From positions 1 through 20,686 of the forward strand of contig CAUGSS010000043.1 of the NCBI GenBank assembly GCA_959602365.1: a stretch of 20,686 nt of DNA, given 5' to 3'. The notes below the pieces were generated by a model. The model saw only the letters and a list, made by a program, of their open reading frames with translations. It had not been told where the DNA came from and did no database searches. This stretch comes from an uncultured Eubacteriales bacterium. Lineage in GTDB: Bacteria > Bacillota > Clostridia > Oscillospirales > Oscillospiraceae. The translations under genes were made by a program, and so were the position numbers. Shown in pieces: positions 6,586-12,798 of the stretch (positions are counted from its first letter, which is position 1; the number at the start of each line of letters is the position of its first letter).

Positions 6586-7767
6586 ACTGCTGTTCTGTTC
6601 TGTGCTTTTTGCGATAGGTGAAGGAGGATGGATGGTTCTGTCCCCACAGTACATAGATCACGACGGAGATCACGTTGAACAACGGCATGATGATAAACAT
6701 CTGCCGGTATCCAAAAGCGGAGATCAAAACGCCGGCAATGCCGCCGCCCACACCGATGCCGATGTCATAGGCGCACAAAAAGGTGGAGTTGGCGCTGCCC
6801 CGGCGTTCCGGCGGAGCGATGGCCACCGCCATGGACTGAAGCGCGGGCTCCAGGCCGCCGAAGCCGGCCAGCACGGCGGAAAGCAGGTAGGTTACGATGT
6901 TGGGGCAAAGGCCCATCAACAGAAAGGCCGCCAGCATGGCACCGTTGCAGGAATAGGCGAAGACCCGCTCGCCGTATTGATCCGTCACTTTGCCCGCCAG
7001 CAGACGGGTTGCCAGCAGAGCTGCCGCCATGACCGCGAAATAGATGCCGCCGCTGGGCAGGTTTTGTTCTGCGGCAAATTTTGCCGTAAAGTTCTCCAAC
7101 GCGCCGTAGGTGAGCATAAATACCAATGCGGTGGCCGAGGCGGGAACTGCATCCTTGTCGATCAGCCCCTTCAGGCGCAGCGGCTTTTTCTGAACCTCTA
7201 CCTTGGGCGTTTTCAGCATCAGAAACAGAATCAGCTCGATCACCACAGAGCCGGTTGCGCAAAGGAACAGGGTGGGGAAGCCCATGGAATCCATCAGAGC
7301 CAGACCGAGCGCCGGGGCCACAGCCGTCGCAAGGGCGGTGGCCAGGCCGAACATGCCCATTCCCTCGGCGAACCGGGGCTTGGGGATGATATCTGTTGCG
7401 AAGGTGGAGGTGGAGGTGTTGGAAAAGGCCAGGGAGGCCCCGTGTACCATGCGGCAGACGAAGGCCAGAAAGAGAGTGGCCAGAACCAAATACCCCACCG
7501 GCATCAGCGCCATACCGCACGGACCGACGATCAGAATGATTTTCCGTTTGCCGTTGTCCAGCATCCAGCCGATGAAGGGGCGGCAGATTACGGCGATGAT
7601 GGAAAACAGCGCCGCTGCAAACCCGGCTACAGCTTCGGATCCCCCAGATATTCGATGTAAAACGGAAAGGTGGAGAGGATCATCAGATGATTTAAAAAGA
7701 CCAGGAAATTGATGATGATAATCAGGATAAAGTTTTTATTCCACAGTTTCACTTGTGGACCTTCCAT
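6584..7767 (-). pseudogene. Frameshifted MFS transporter
   Basis: Two frames together encode a 12-helix major facilitator of about 394 residues. The N-terminal piece starts at ATG 7767 (MEGPQVKLWNKNF, then the first helix) and stops at 7627. The rest runs in another frame through to 6584, with KRKIILIVGPCGMALMPVGY, FVCRMVHGASLAF and GVGGGIAGVLISAFGYRQ. Adding one G to the five-G run (C7641-7645 on plus) joins them as YLGGSEAVAGFAAALFSII. An AGGAGG site lies 8 bases before ATG 7767. The family exports small molecules; here the substrate is unknown. A leader with its own promoter and a terminator hairpin lies upstream, as in inducible drug efflux genes. The gene is convergent with module A, so export of its peptide is only a guess. 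One broken base could be a sequencing error. Confidence 0.85.
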
Positions 7768-7866
7768 ATAGGTTTCCTCCTTACAGATGCAGCGGCGTCT
7801 TGGCCGCTTTGCGCCCCAGGGCATTTTCCGCCGGGGCACAAGGGCCTTGAAGCCGTCGTTTTGCGC

Positions 7867-7916
7867 AAAAAAACAGCTCTTCCGCAGTCCACAAGTGGAC
7901 TTACGCGAAAGAGCTG
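7867..7916 (-). terminator. Terminator hairpin in the MFS leader (probable attenuator)
   Basis: On the minus strand a long imperfect stem has outer arms CAGCTCTT/AAGAGCTG and an inner palindrome AGTCCAC-TT-GTGGACT, followed directly by T7. It begins about 8 bases after the predicted transcription start and ends about 100 bases before the MFS start codon. This suits control by premature termination. The inner arm CACTTGTGGAC is also complementary to GTCCACAAGTG inside the first MFS codons (7760-7750). A six-codon ORF, ATG 7921 to TAA 7901 (MSSSFA), overlaps the stem but has no room for a binding site. Confidence 0.65.
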
Positions 7917-7930
7917 CTCATTGCTTGCCT

Positions 7931-7939
7931 ATTATAACA
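7931..7939 (-). promoter_or_regulatory. Extended -10 promoter of the MFS leader
   Basis: The minus strand reads TGTTATAAT, an extended -10 with consensus TATAAT. The -35 region is a poor T-rich match. The predicted start is near 7924, which leaves a leader of about 157 bases that contains the terminator hairpin. Confidence 0.65.
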
Positions 7940-8161
7940 CGCTCTGCCGGAAAAAGAAAAGTCGTTTTTGCACAAAAAATTGAAAAAGACAGAGGGATTT
8001 GAAACTGCATAATGCATTATGTAGACTGACTGCGCATGTCATAGCACCAGCTTGCTGGATCGACTGAAACAGGGGACAAAGGGCAAGACAAGATGAAGGG
8101 CGGGGACACATCGACGCCTGAGGTCGCTTTTTTCCTGATCTTGATTTATCTTCTTTTATAA
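7940..8161. other. Intergenic region with a 14-bp perfect palindrome
   Basis: No gene is seen. CATAATGCATTATG (8008-8021) is a perfect palindrome flanked by CT and AG, and could be a protein binding site. No promoter boxes fit well around it. It lies behind the MFS promoter and before an eroded coding fragment. Confidence 0.4.
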
Positions 8162-8350
8162 ATTTTCCTTGATATTCTGGAGTGGGTTGGGTGGAAACCC
8201 GGCAGTTGGGCCATTGTCACCATGAAGGAGCACATGAATACCACCCGGGACCACTTTTTAAATATCCTCTCCTCGGGCCAGGCCGGTACTGAGGGGCAGG
8301 AGACCGCTGAGGAGGCGGGGAAACAGGAGCCGGTTTCCGCTGTGGATTGA
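8162..8350 (+). pseudogene. C-terminal remnant of an unidentified gene
   Basis: After an in-frame TAA at 8159, 62 codons read IFLDILEWVGWKPGSWAIVT, then MKEHMNTTRDHFLNILSSGQ and an acidic tail with EETAEE-like composition, to TGA 8348. Codon use is like real genes of this organism. A strong terminator follows 31 bases after the stop. No start codon has a binding site, and upstream DNA encodes only a short hydrophobic stretch before it decays. I do not recognise the parent family. Confidence 0.4.
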
Positions 8351-8381
8351 GACGGCTTCTCTCGGAGTAGCTCAATACCGG

Positions 8382-8424
8382 AAAAGCGCACCGCAGATGT
8401 CAGTATCTGCGGTGCGCTTTTTCT
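8382..8424. terminator. Bidirectional terminator before the second HxlR gene
   Basis: AAAAGCGCACCGCAGAT (8382-8398) pairs over 17 bp with ATCTGCGGTGCGCTTTT (8405-8421) across GTCAGT. T5 follows on plus, and the minus strand reads GCGCTTTTCC. It can end the minus-strand HxlR transcript and anything reading through the plus-strand remnant. Confidence 0.88.
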
Positions 8425-8443
8425 TTGAGAGATATTTTTTACC

Positions 8444-8788
8444 TTATTCCTGATGGTCCAGGGAGGCCTTGTACCCCTCGCCCCAGTTCCACATGGCGTC
8501 CAGAATGGGCTTCAGGCTCTGTCCCAGCTCCGTCAGGGAGTACTCCACCCGGGGCGGGACCTCTGCATAGACCTTTCGGCTGACCAGGCCGCTGGCCTCC
8601 ATGTCCCGCAGCTGGGCAGTCAGCACCTTTTGGGAGACAGTGCCGATGGATTTCTTCAGCTCCCCAAACCGCTTGGTGCCGGGGAGCAGATCCCGCAGGA
8701 TCAGCACTTTCCATTTGTCGCCGATCAGGGTCAGGGTGGTCTCCACCGGGCAGGCGGGCAGGGGCTTGGCCGGTTTTGCTTCACTCAC
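8444..8788 (-). CDS. HxlR family transcriptional regulator, module B
   Basis: The protein has 114 residues and is a winged helix of the HxlR family: IGDKWKVLILRDLL, RFGELKKSIGTVSQKVLTAQL and AEVPPRVEYSLTELG. Like its module A counterpart it has a single N-terminal Cys in PACPV (residue 13), in the position used for redox sensing in YodB-like proteins; that sensing is inferred. The start is GTG 8788, with AGGAGG 9 bases upstream. It is transcribed away from the operon at 9128-12280, whose promoter carries the GTAACTA repeats and the shared 16-bp element. Self-regulation is likely because both promoters share the intergenic region. Confidence 0.94.
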   Translation of the reverse strand: MSEAKPAKPLPACPVETTLTLIGDKWKVLILRDLLPGTKRFGELKKSIGTVSQKVLTAQLRDMEASGLVSRKVYAEVPPRVEYSLTELGQSLKPILDAMWNWGEGYKASLDHQE

Positions 8789-8832
8789 GGCTGCATTCCT
8801 CCTTTGGTTTCTGTTTGAAACGATGTATCTAA

Positions 8833-8861
8833 ATTATACGAATATATCATTTGGCAGTCAA
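8833..8861 (-). promoter_or_regulatory. Promoter of the module B HxlR gene
   Basis: On the minus strand TTGACT (8861-8856), a 17-base spacer and TATAAT (8838-8833) form a near-consensus sigma-A promoter about 45 bases before the GTG start. Confidence 0.75.
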
Positions 8862-8947
8862 GGGGAGTATTTGCCCTGATTTTTTGTATGATTTTGAGAG
8901 GAGAGAAACCGGCGCAAAGCCTGAAACGATGCGTTTGTTTCCTCTGG

Positions 8948-9027
8948 GTAACTAATAATAGTTTCTTTTTAGTAACTACAGTACAAAAAAGTGCTTACTT
9001 TACAATAGAAACTTTGAGAGCTATGAT
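8948..9027 (+). promoter_or_regulatory. Module B operon promoter with HxlR-type sites
   Basis: GTAACTA occurs at 8948-8954 and 8972-8978. AAAAAAGTGCTTACTT (8985-9000) matches the module A element at 15 of 16 bases. Its last two bases begin the -35 box TTTACA (8999-9004), and a 17-base spacer leads to TATGAT (9022-9027). AGTAA (8971) and TTACT (8995) form an inverted repeat around the element. The likely binder is the divergent HxlR protein. Confidence 0.7.
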
Positions 9028-9127
9028 ACGGACAGAGCCGAGGAGGACGGCCGGTTCAAGGCTCCAGAAAAAACAGATGCCCGGAGGCATTGCCTTCCAC
9101 TGAAAACAAGACTAGGAGGAATTTTAT

Positions 9128-9757
9128 ATGAAAATCGCAGTTGTGTGCGCCAATGGCAAAGCCGGTAAACTCATCGTGCAGGAGGCTGTGGACCGCGGAC
9201 TGGATGTCACCGCCGTGGTGCGGGGCCAAAACCAGACCGCCGCGGCCAAGGCGATCCAGAAGGATCTGTTTGACCTGAGCGCCGGAGATCTGGCGGGCTT
9301 CGACGTGGTGATCGACGCCTTTGGGGCCTGGACGGAGGAGACCCTGCCCCAGCACAGCACTTCCCTCAAGCACCTGTGCGACATCCTGTCCGGCACGGAT
9401 ACCCGCCTGCTGGTGGTGGGCGGCGCCGGCAGCCTGTATGTGAACCCGGAGCATACCGCCTGTGTGGCAGACGGGCCGGATTTCCCGGATGCGTTCAAGC
9501 CGCTGGCCGCCGCCATGGCCAAGGCACTGGCGGAATTGCGCGCCCGCACTGATGTCAAATGGACCTATATCAGCCCGGCCGGAGATTTTCAGGCCGATGG
9601 GGCGCGCACCGGCAAATACATCTTGGGCGGAGAGGAGCTCACCCTGAATTCCAAGGGGGAGAGCGTCATCAGCTATGCCGACTACGCCATTGCCATGGTG
9701 GACGAGGCGGTCGGCGGCGGACACATCCGTCAGCGCATCAGCGTGGTGGCCGAGTAA
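9128..9757 (+). CDS. NAD(P)H-binding oxidoreductase, NmrA/atypical SDR-like
   Basis: The protein has 209 residues. MKIAVVCANGKAGKLIVQEA is an N-terminal Rossmann start of the NAD(P)-binding, NmrA-like or biliverdin-reductase-B-like type (the usual GxxGxxG appears as ANGKAG). Other family features are DVVIDAFGAW, LLVVGGAGSLYV, WTYISPAGDF and a C-terminal ISYADYAIAMVDE. The classical SDR Tyr-x3-Lys pair is not evident, as is usual for this group. It probably reduces a small molecule or senses NAD(P)H; the substrate is unknown. AGGAGG (9113-9118) precedes the ATG by 9 bases. It is the first gene of module B and holds the oxidoreductase role that the unrelated MDR gene holds in module A. Confidence 0.9.
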   Translation: MKIAVVCANGKAGKLIVQEAVDRGLDVTAVVRGQNQTAAAKAIQKDLFDLSAGDLAGFDVVIDAFGAWTEETLPQHSTSLKHLCDILSGTDTRLLVVGGAGSLYVNPEHTACVADGPDFPDAFKPLAAAMAKALAELRARTDVKWTYISPAGDFQADGARTGKYILGGEELTLNSKGESVISYADYAIAMVDEAVGGGHIRQRISVVAE

Positions 9758-9835
9758 AAGCGGCTGGGCCGGGGAGGCTCGTCCCGTGACGCCTCTGATT
9801 TCCGGCATCACAGGACGGCGGGCGGGACCGCTCCA

Positions 9836-9899
9836 GAGGAGTGGTTCCACCTCTGCCGGCAAAGGTTTCCCCGGGGTAACCGGGGCACAATTTTGTGCC
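9836..9899 (+). repeat. Tandem intercistronic hairpins
   Basis: Between the oxidoreductase and the flavin/ferredoxin gene lie three adjacent inverted repeats: GAGGAGTGG with CCACCTC (9836-9853), CCCCGG with CCGGGG (about 9870-9885) and GGCACAA-TT-TTGTGCC (9884-9899). None has a T tract, so they are more likely to affect mRNA processing or polarity than to end the operon. Confidence 0.5.
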
Positions 9900-9963
9900 T
9901 GCTTTACGGGGGCGCAGAGCAGAGGTAAAATGAACCTGCCAGGAAAATGCGGAGGTGTGGACT

Positions 9964-10584
9964 ATGACAACATCGGATGTGCTGCACTGCTTGCAGCGGG
10001 AAATTCACACGGTGGTGGCCGCCACCACGGATCAGGACGGCCTGCCGGTGACCTGCGCCGTGGATCTGATGGACGCGGACGAGCAGGGGCTGTACTTCCT
10101 CACGGCCCGGGGAAAGGGATTTTATGACCGGCTCCAGAGGCAGGGGTTTCTGGCGCTGACCGGCATGAAGGGGGAGGACACCATGTCTTGCGTGGCGGTA
10201 TCCCTCCGGGGCAGGGTCAGGGAGCTGGGGGAGGAGCCGCTCCCCAGGCTGTTCGCCAAGAACCCCTATATGGCGCAGATTTATCCCTCCGCCGAGTCCC
10301 GCCGCGCCTTGACGGTATTCCAGCTCTGGACCGGGGAGGGGGAGTGGTTTGACCTGTCCCAAACCCCCATTGAGCGCTTCTCCTTCTCCTTTGGACATGC
10401 AGCGGCGGAGGAGCACGGGTATTTTGTGGGCGATGCGTGCACCGGCTGCCGGGCCTGCGCGCCGGTCTGTCCCCAGGGCTGTATCGTGTTTCCGGAGGGA
10501 AGGGCGGTCATACAACAGGAACACTGCCTGCGCTGCGGCAACTGTTTGGCGGTCTGCCCCAGCCGGGCAGTTGAAAGGCGGTGA
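9964..10584 (+). CDS. FMN split-barrel (PNPOx-like) protein fused to 2[4Fe-4S] ferredoxin, module B
   Basis: The protein has 206 residues. The N-terminal flavin barrel shows VVAATTDQDGLPVTCAVDLM and YFLTARGKGF. The C-terminal part has two CxxCxxCxxxCP sites, CTGCRACAPVCP and CLRCGNCLAVCP. It is paralogous to the module A protein over the full length, with the same domain order and the shared YFxTARGK segment. ATG 9964 is chosen because GGAGGTG (9951-9957) precedes it by 6 bases; the GTG at 9955 lies inside that site. The stop overlaps a GTG of the macrodomain frame, so the two genes are tightly linked. Redox exchange with NAD(P)H through the preceding oxidoreductase is possible but inferred. 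Confidence 0.92.
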   Translation: MTTSDVLHCLQREIHTVVAATTDQDGLPVTCAVDLMDADEQGLYFLTARGKGFYDRLQRQGFLALTGMKGEDTMSCVAVSLRGRVRELGEEPLPRLFAKNPYMAQIYPSAESRRALTVFQLWTGEGEWFDLSQTPIERFSFSFGHAAAEEHGYFVGDACTGCRACAPVCPQGCIVFPEGRAVIQQEHCLRCGNCLAVCPSRAVERR

Positions 10585-10589
10585 CAGAG

Positions 10590-11381
10590 ATGACACAGCA
10601 ACAGCGGTTGGATTTTCTGCTCGCAGCTCTGCTGCGGGAGCGGGGAGAGAACGGGGCGATTGCAGTTCCGTCAGAACCGGAGGAGAAGAAAAAGCTGCTC
10701 CGGGCGCTGATGAACGTGCGTATGCCCGCCCCCATCAGCCCGGATATTCTCCGGGTGCAGGACGAATATCTGAGCGCGGAGCGGGACGCCCGGGGGATCG
10801 TGGACGGGGACCGCCTGCCTTCCGTGCCCTCCGATTCCCGCATCGCGCTGTGGCAGGGGGATATTACCACGTTAAAGGTGGACGCCATCGTCAATGCCGC
10901 CAACAGCGCGCTGCTGGGCTGTTTCTGTCCGCTCCACTCCTGTATCGATAACATCGTGAACACCAGGAGCGGCATCCAATTGCGGCTGTTTTGCCATGAC
11001 ATCATGAGCAGACAGGGTCATGCGGAACCCACAGGGCAGGCAAAGATCACCCCTGCGTTCAACCTGCCCAGCAAGTATATCCTGCATACCGTGGGGCCCA
11101 TCATCAGCGGCGGTGTCCGGAGGCAGGATTGTGAAGCCCTGGCCTCCTGCTATCGCTCCTGTTTGGAGCTGGCGGTGGAGAACTGCTGCCAGAGCATTGC
11201 CTTTTGCTGTATTTCCACCGGAGAATTTCACTTTCCCAATGAAATGGCCGCTGAGATCGCGGTTGAAACGGTGACTTCCTTTTTGAATACGCAGGATCAG
11301 GCGATTCGAGTGATCTTCAACGTGTTCAAGGATGTGGATCTGCACATCTATCAAAAGCTCCTGGGGGTATCAAAATGCTGA
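10590..11381 (+). CDS. Zinc macrodomain protein-ADP-ribose hydrolase
   Basis: The protein has 263 residues. A helical N-terminal region is followed by the macrodomain from about residue 85: QGDIT (89-93), the ADP-ribose-binding NAANSALLG (102-110) and GCFCPLHSCIDN (110-121), whose Cys and His match the zinc-binding loop of SirTM-linked macrodomains such as those of Staphylococcus and Streptococcus. The later ISTGEFHFP loop binds the diphosphate. The family removes ADP-ribose from proteins modified by the neighbouring SirTM. The start could be GTG 10581 or ATG 10590; ATG is preferred because AAGGCGGTG lies at the right distance and the N-terminus then reads MTQQQRLDFL, like relatives. It overlaps the sirtuin gene by 7 bases. 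Confidence 0.93.
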   Translation: MTQQQRLDFLLAALLRERGENGAIAVPSEPEEKKKLLRALMNVRMPAPISPDILRVQDEYLSAERDARGIVDGDRLPSVPSDSRIALWQGDITTLKVDAIVNAANSALLGCFCPLHSCIDNIVNTRSGIQLRLFCHDIMSRQGHAEPTGQAKITPAFNLPSKYILHTVGPIISGGVRRQDCEALASCYRSCLELAVENCCQSIAFCCISTGEFHFPNEMAAEIAVETVTSFLNTQDQAIRVIFNVFKDVDLHIYQKLLGVSKC

Positions 11382-12280
11382 GCGCGGCAAGACAGACAAG
11401 ACAAGGGATTTCTGAGGTGCAGGAAGCGCTGAGCAAGGCCGATGCCGTCTTGATTGGAGCCGGGGCCGGCCTTTCCGCCTCTGCCGGCTTTGTCTATGAC
11501 GGAGCCAGGTTCCGCCGTTACTTTGCCGACTTTGAAACGAAGTACGGTTTTCACGATATGTATTCCGGGGGCTTTTATCCCTTCCCGACCCTGGAGGAGC
11601 ATTGGGCCTACTGGAGCCGGTTTATTTTTCTCAATCGCTGCTGCAATCCGCCCAGGCCGGTGTACCGGAATCTGCTGGAGCTGGTGAAGGACAAAGACTA
11701 TTTTGTCCTCACCACCAACGTGGATCACTGTTTTCAAAAGAACGGATTTGATAAGCGCCGCCTGTTTTACACCCAGGGGGATTATGGCCTGTGGCAATGT
11801 TCCAAGCCGTGCCACCACGGGACATACGACAACGAAGCTGTTGTTCGCCGGATGGTGGAGGCCCAGGGGTTCCAGATCACCCACCAGGGCCTGGAACTGC
11901 CGGAAGGTACCGCGCCAAAGGGGGCTGTCCCCACGCAGCTGGTTCCCCATTGCCCCAAGTGCGGTGCCCCCATGACCATGAACCTCAGGGCGGACGACAC
12001 CTTTGTTCAGGACGAGGGCTGGTATCAGGCCGCTCAGCGGTATTCCGATTTTGTCCGGCGCCACCAGAACATGGCGGTGCTCTATCTGGAGCTGGGGGTG
12101 GGGATGAACACCCCGGGCATCATCAAATATCCGTTTTGGAGGCAGGTGGAGCAGAATCCCCGGGCATCCTATGTCTGCGTCAACCTGGGGCAGGCCTGGG
12201 CACCCCGGGAGATCTCGGGGCGCAGCATCTGTCTGGACGGCGATATCGGCGCGGCACTGCACCGGCTGTGCTCTGACTGA
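11375..12280 (+). CDS. Class M sirtuin (SirTM), protein ADP-ribosyltransferase type
   Basis: The protein has 301 residues. Sirtuin hallmarks are GAGAGLSASAGF (28-39) for NAD and TTNVDHCF (113-120). In YTQGDYG (132-138) Gln stands where deacetylases have the catalytic His. Two Cys pairs, CSKPC (142-146) and CPKCG near residue 192, would bind zinc. DMYSGGFYPF and ELGVGMNTP are typical of class M. Published work on class M sirtuins of staphylococci and streptococci shows ADP-ribosylation of a lipoylated GcvH-like protein, reversed by the linked macrodomain, with a role in oxidative stress. Here the macrodomain gene overlaps upstream (7 bases), but no GcvH-L or LplA gene is in the window, so the target may differ. 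GGGGG 7 bases before ATG 11375 is the binding site. Confidence 0.94.
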   Translation: MLSAARQTRQGISEVQEALSKADAVLIGAGAGLSASAGFVYDGARFRRYFADFETKYGFHDMYSGGFYPFPTLEEHWAYWSRFIFLNRCCNPPRPVYRNLLELVKDKDYFVLTTNVDHCFQKNGFDKRRLFYTQGDYGLWQCSKPCHHGTYDNEAVVRRMVEAQGFQITHQGLELPEGTAPKGAVPTQLVPHCPKCGAPMTMNLRADDTFVQDEGWYQAAQRYSDFVRRHQNMAVLYLELGVGMNTPGIIKYPFWRQVEQNPRASYVCVNLGQAWAPREISGRSICLDGDIGAALHRLCSD

Positions 12281-12369
12281 GCTGGGGCCGCTGGCCGAGG
12301 CTGGCATCGCCGCTGGGAAAGCCCTGCCCATCCGGATCTGGCGGAGGAGTGCTGGCCGGAGGAGGCGAA

Positions 12370-12418
12370 GCGGATTGGCCGCTCCCGGGTCATATGCACC
12401 TGGGAGCAGCCAATCTGC
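12370..12418 (+). repeat. Long imperfect inverted repeat after the SirTM gene
   Basis: GATTGGC and GCTCCC (12373-12386) pair with GGGAGC and GCCAATC (12402-12415), with one opposed mismatch between blocks and an inner GGT/ACC pair around CATATGC. A GC pair and a wobble extend it to 12370-12418. No T tract follows. It may be an mRNA 3' structure or a short repeat element; only one copy is seen here. Confidence 0.55.
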
Positions 12419-12638
12419 GTTGACAGGCCCGGTGAAACGGGGGTAGTGCGGGCGGCGGGGAGGGGCGGTTTTCCGCCGGGCAGTCCGGCGAAAAACGCGG
12501 ATCCCAGAGCGGAGCTTTGCCCGCGGAATCGCCGGCCCGGTTTTTTTGCCTCCTGTCCCGCCTCGACTCAGAATGCCCGCCGCAGTAGCCCTGCGCGGCG
12601 GCGCATGGGGTGTCTGGCCTTTAAGAGATTGTGATCAG
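12419..12638. other. GC-rich intergenic region with no supported gene
   Basis: With 12281-12369 this makes about 350 bases without a gene between module B and its terminator. One plus-strand frame stays open through most of it, but it has no start with a binding site and its translation is rich in Arg, Pro and Ala, as chance frames in GC-rich DNA are. Confidence 0.45.
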
Positions 12639-12674
12639 AACAGCTGCCCTGACGGCAGCTGTTTTTGCGTTTTT
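12639..12674 (+). terminator. Rho-independent terminator ending module B
   Basis: AACAGCTGCC (12639-12648) pairs perfectly with GGCAGCTGTT (12654-12663) across CTGAC, followed by T-rich TTTGCGTTTTT. It lies before the promoter of the flippase gene. Confidence 0.85.
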
Positions 12675-12706
12675 ACCCGAAAATAGATCGGGAATGGGAG
12701 TGTCGG

Positions 12707-12735
12707 TGGACGCCTCCGGAAATCTGTGGTAAAAT
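12707..12735 (+). promoter_or_regulatory. Promoter of the flippase-like gene
   Basis: TGGTAAAAT (12727-12735) is an extended -10, and TGGACG (12707-12712) is a weak -35 at 17 bases. The same TGGTAAAAT occurs before the thioesterase gene at 14071-14079. Confidence 0.55.
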
Positions 12736-12798
12736 GTCCGGTATCTGAGCAAAGACGCGCCGAAGACGGCGCCGGTGACAAAGAAAGGGAAGCTGTCG

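Noticed and set aside
6429..6647. Minus-strand hydrophobic frame (CFIGATSSMGLTAPLL)
   Set aside because: It runs through the bidirectional terminator and the end of the MFS gene and has no binding site.
6572..7660. Long plus-strand frame, 362 codons
   Set aside because: Antisense shadow of the MFS gene; rich in His, Gln and Gly as shadows of GC-rich genes are, with no domain.
7901..7921. Six-codon leader peptide MSSSFA as a separate gene
   Set aside because: It lies almost at the predicted transcript start with no binding site; mentioned only as a possibility in the leader.
12281..12634. Open plus-strand frame after SirTM including HPDLAEECWPEEAKRIG
   Set aside because: A short plausible patch, but no start, no binding site and an Arg/Pro/Ala-rich continuation; too weak to call a gene.
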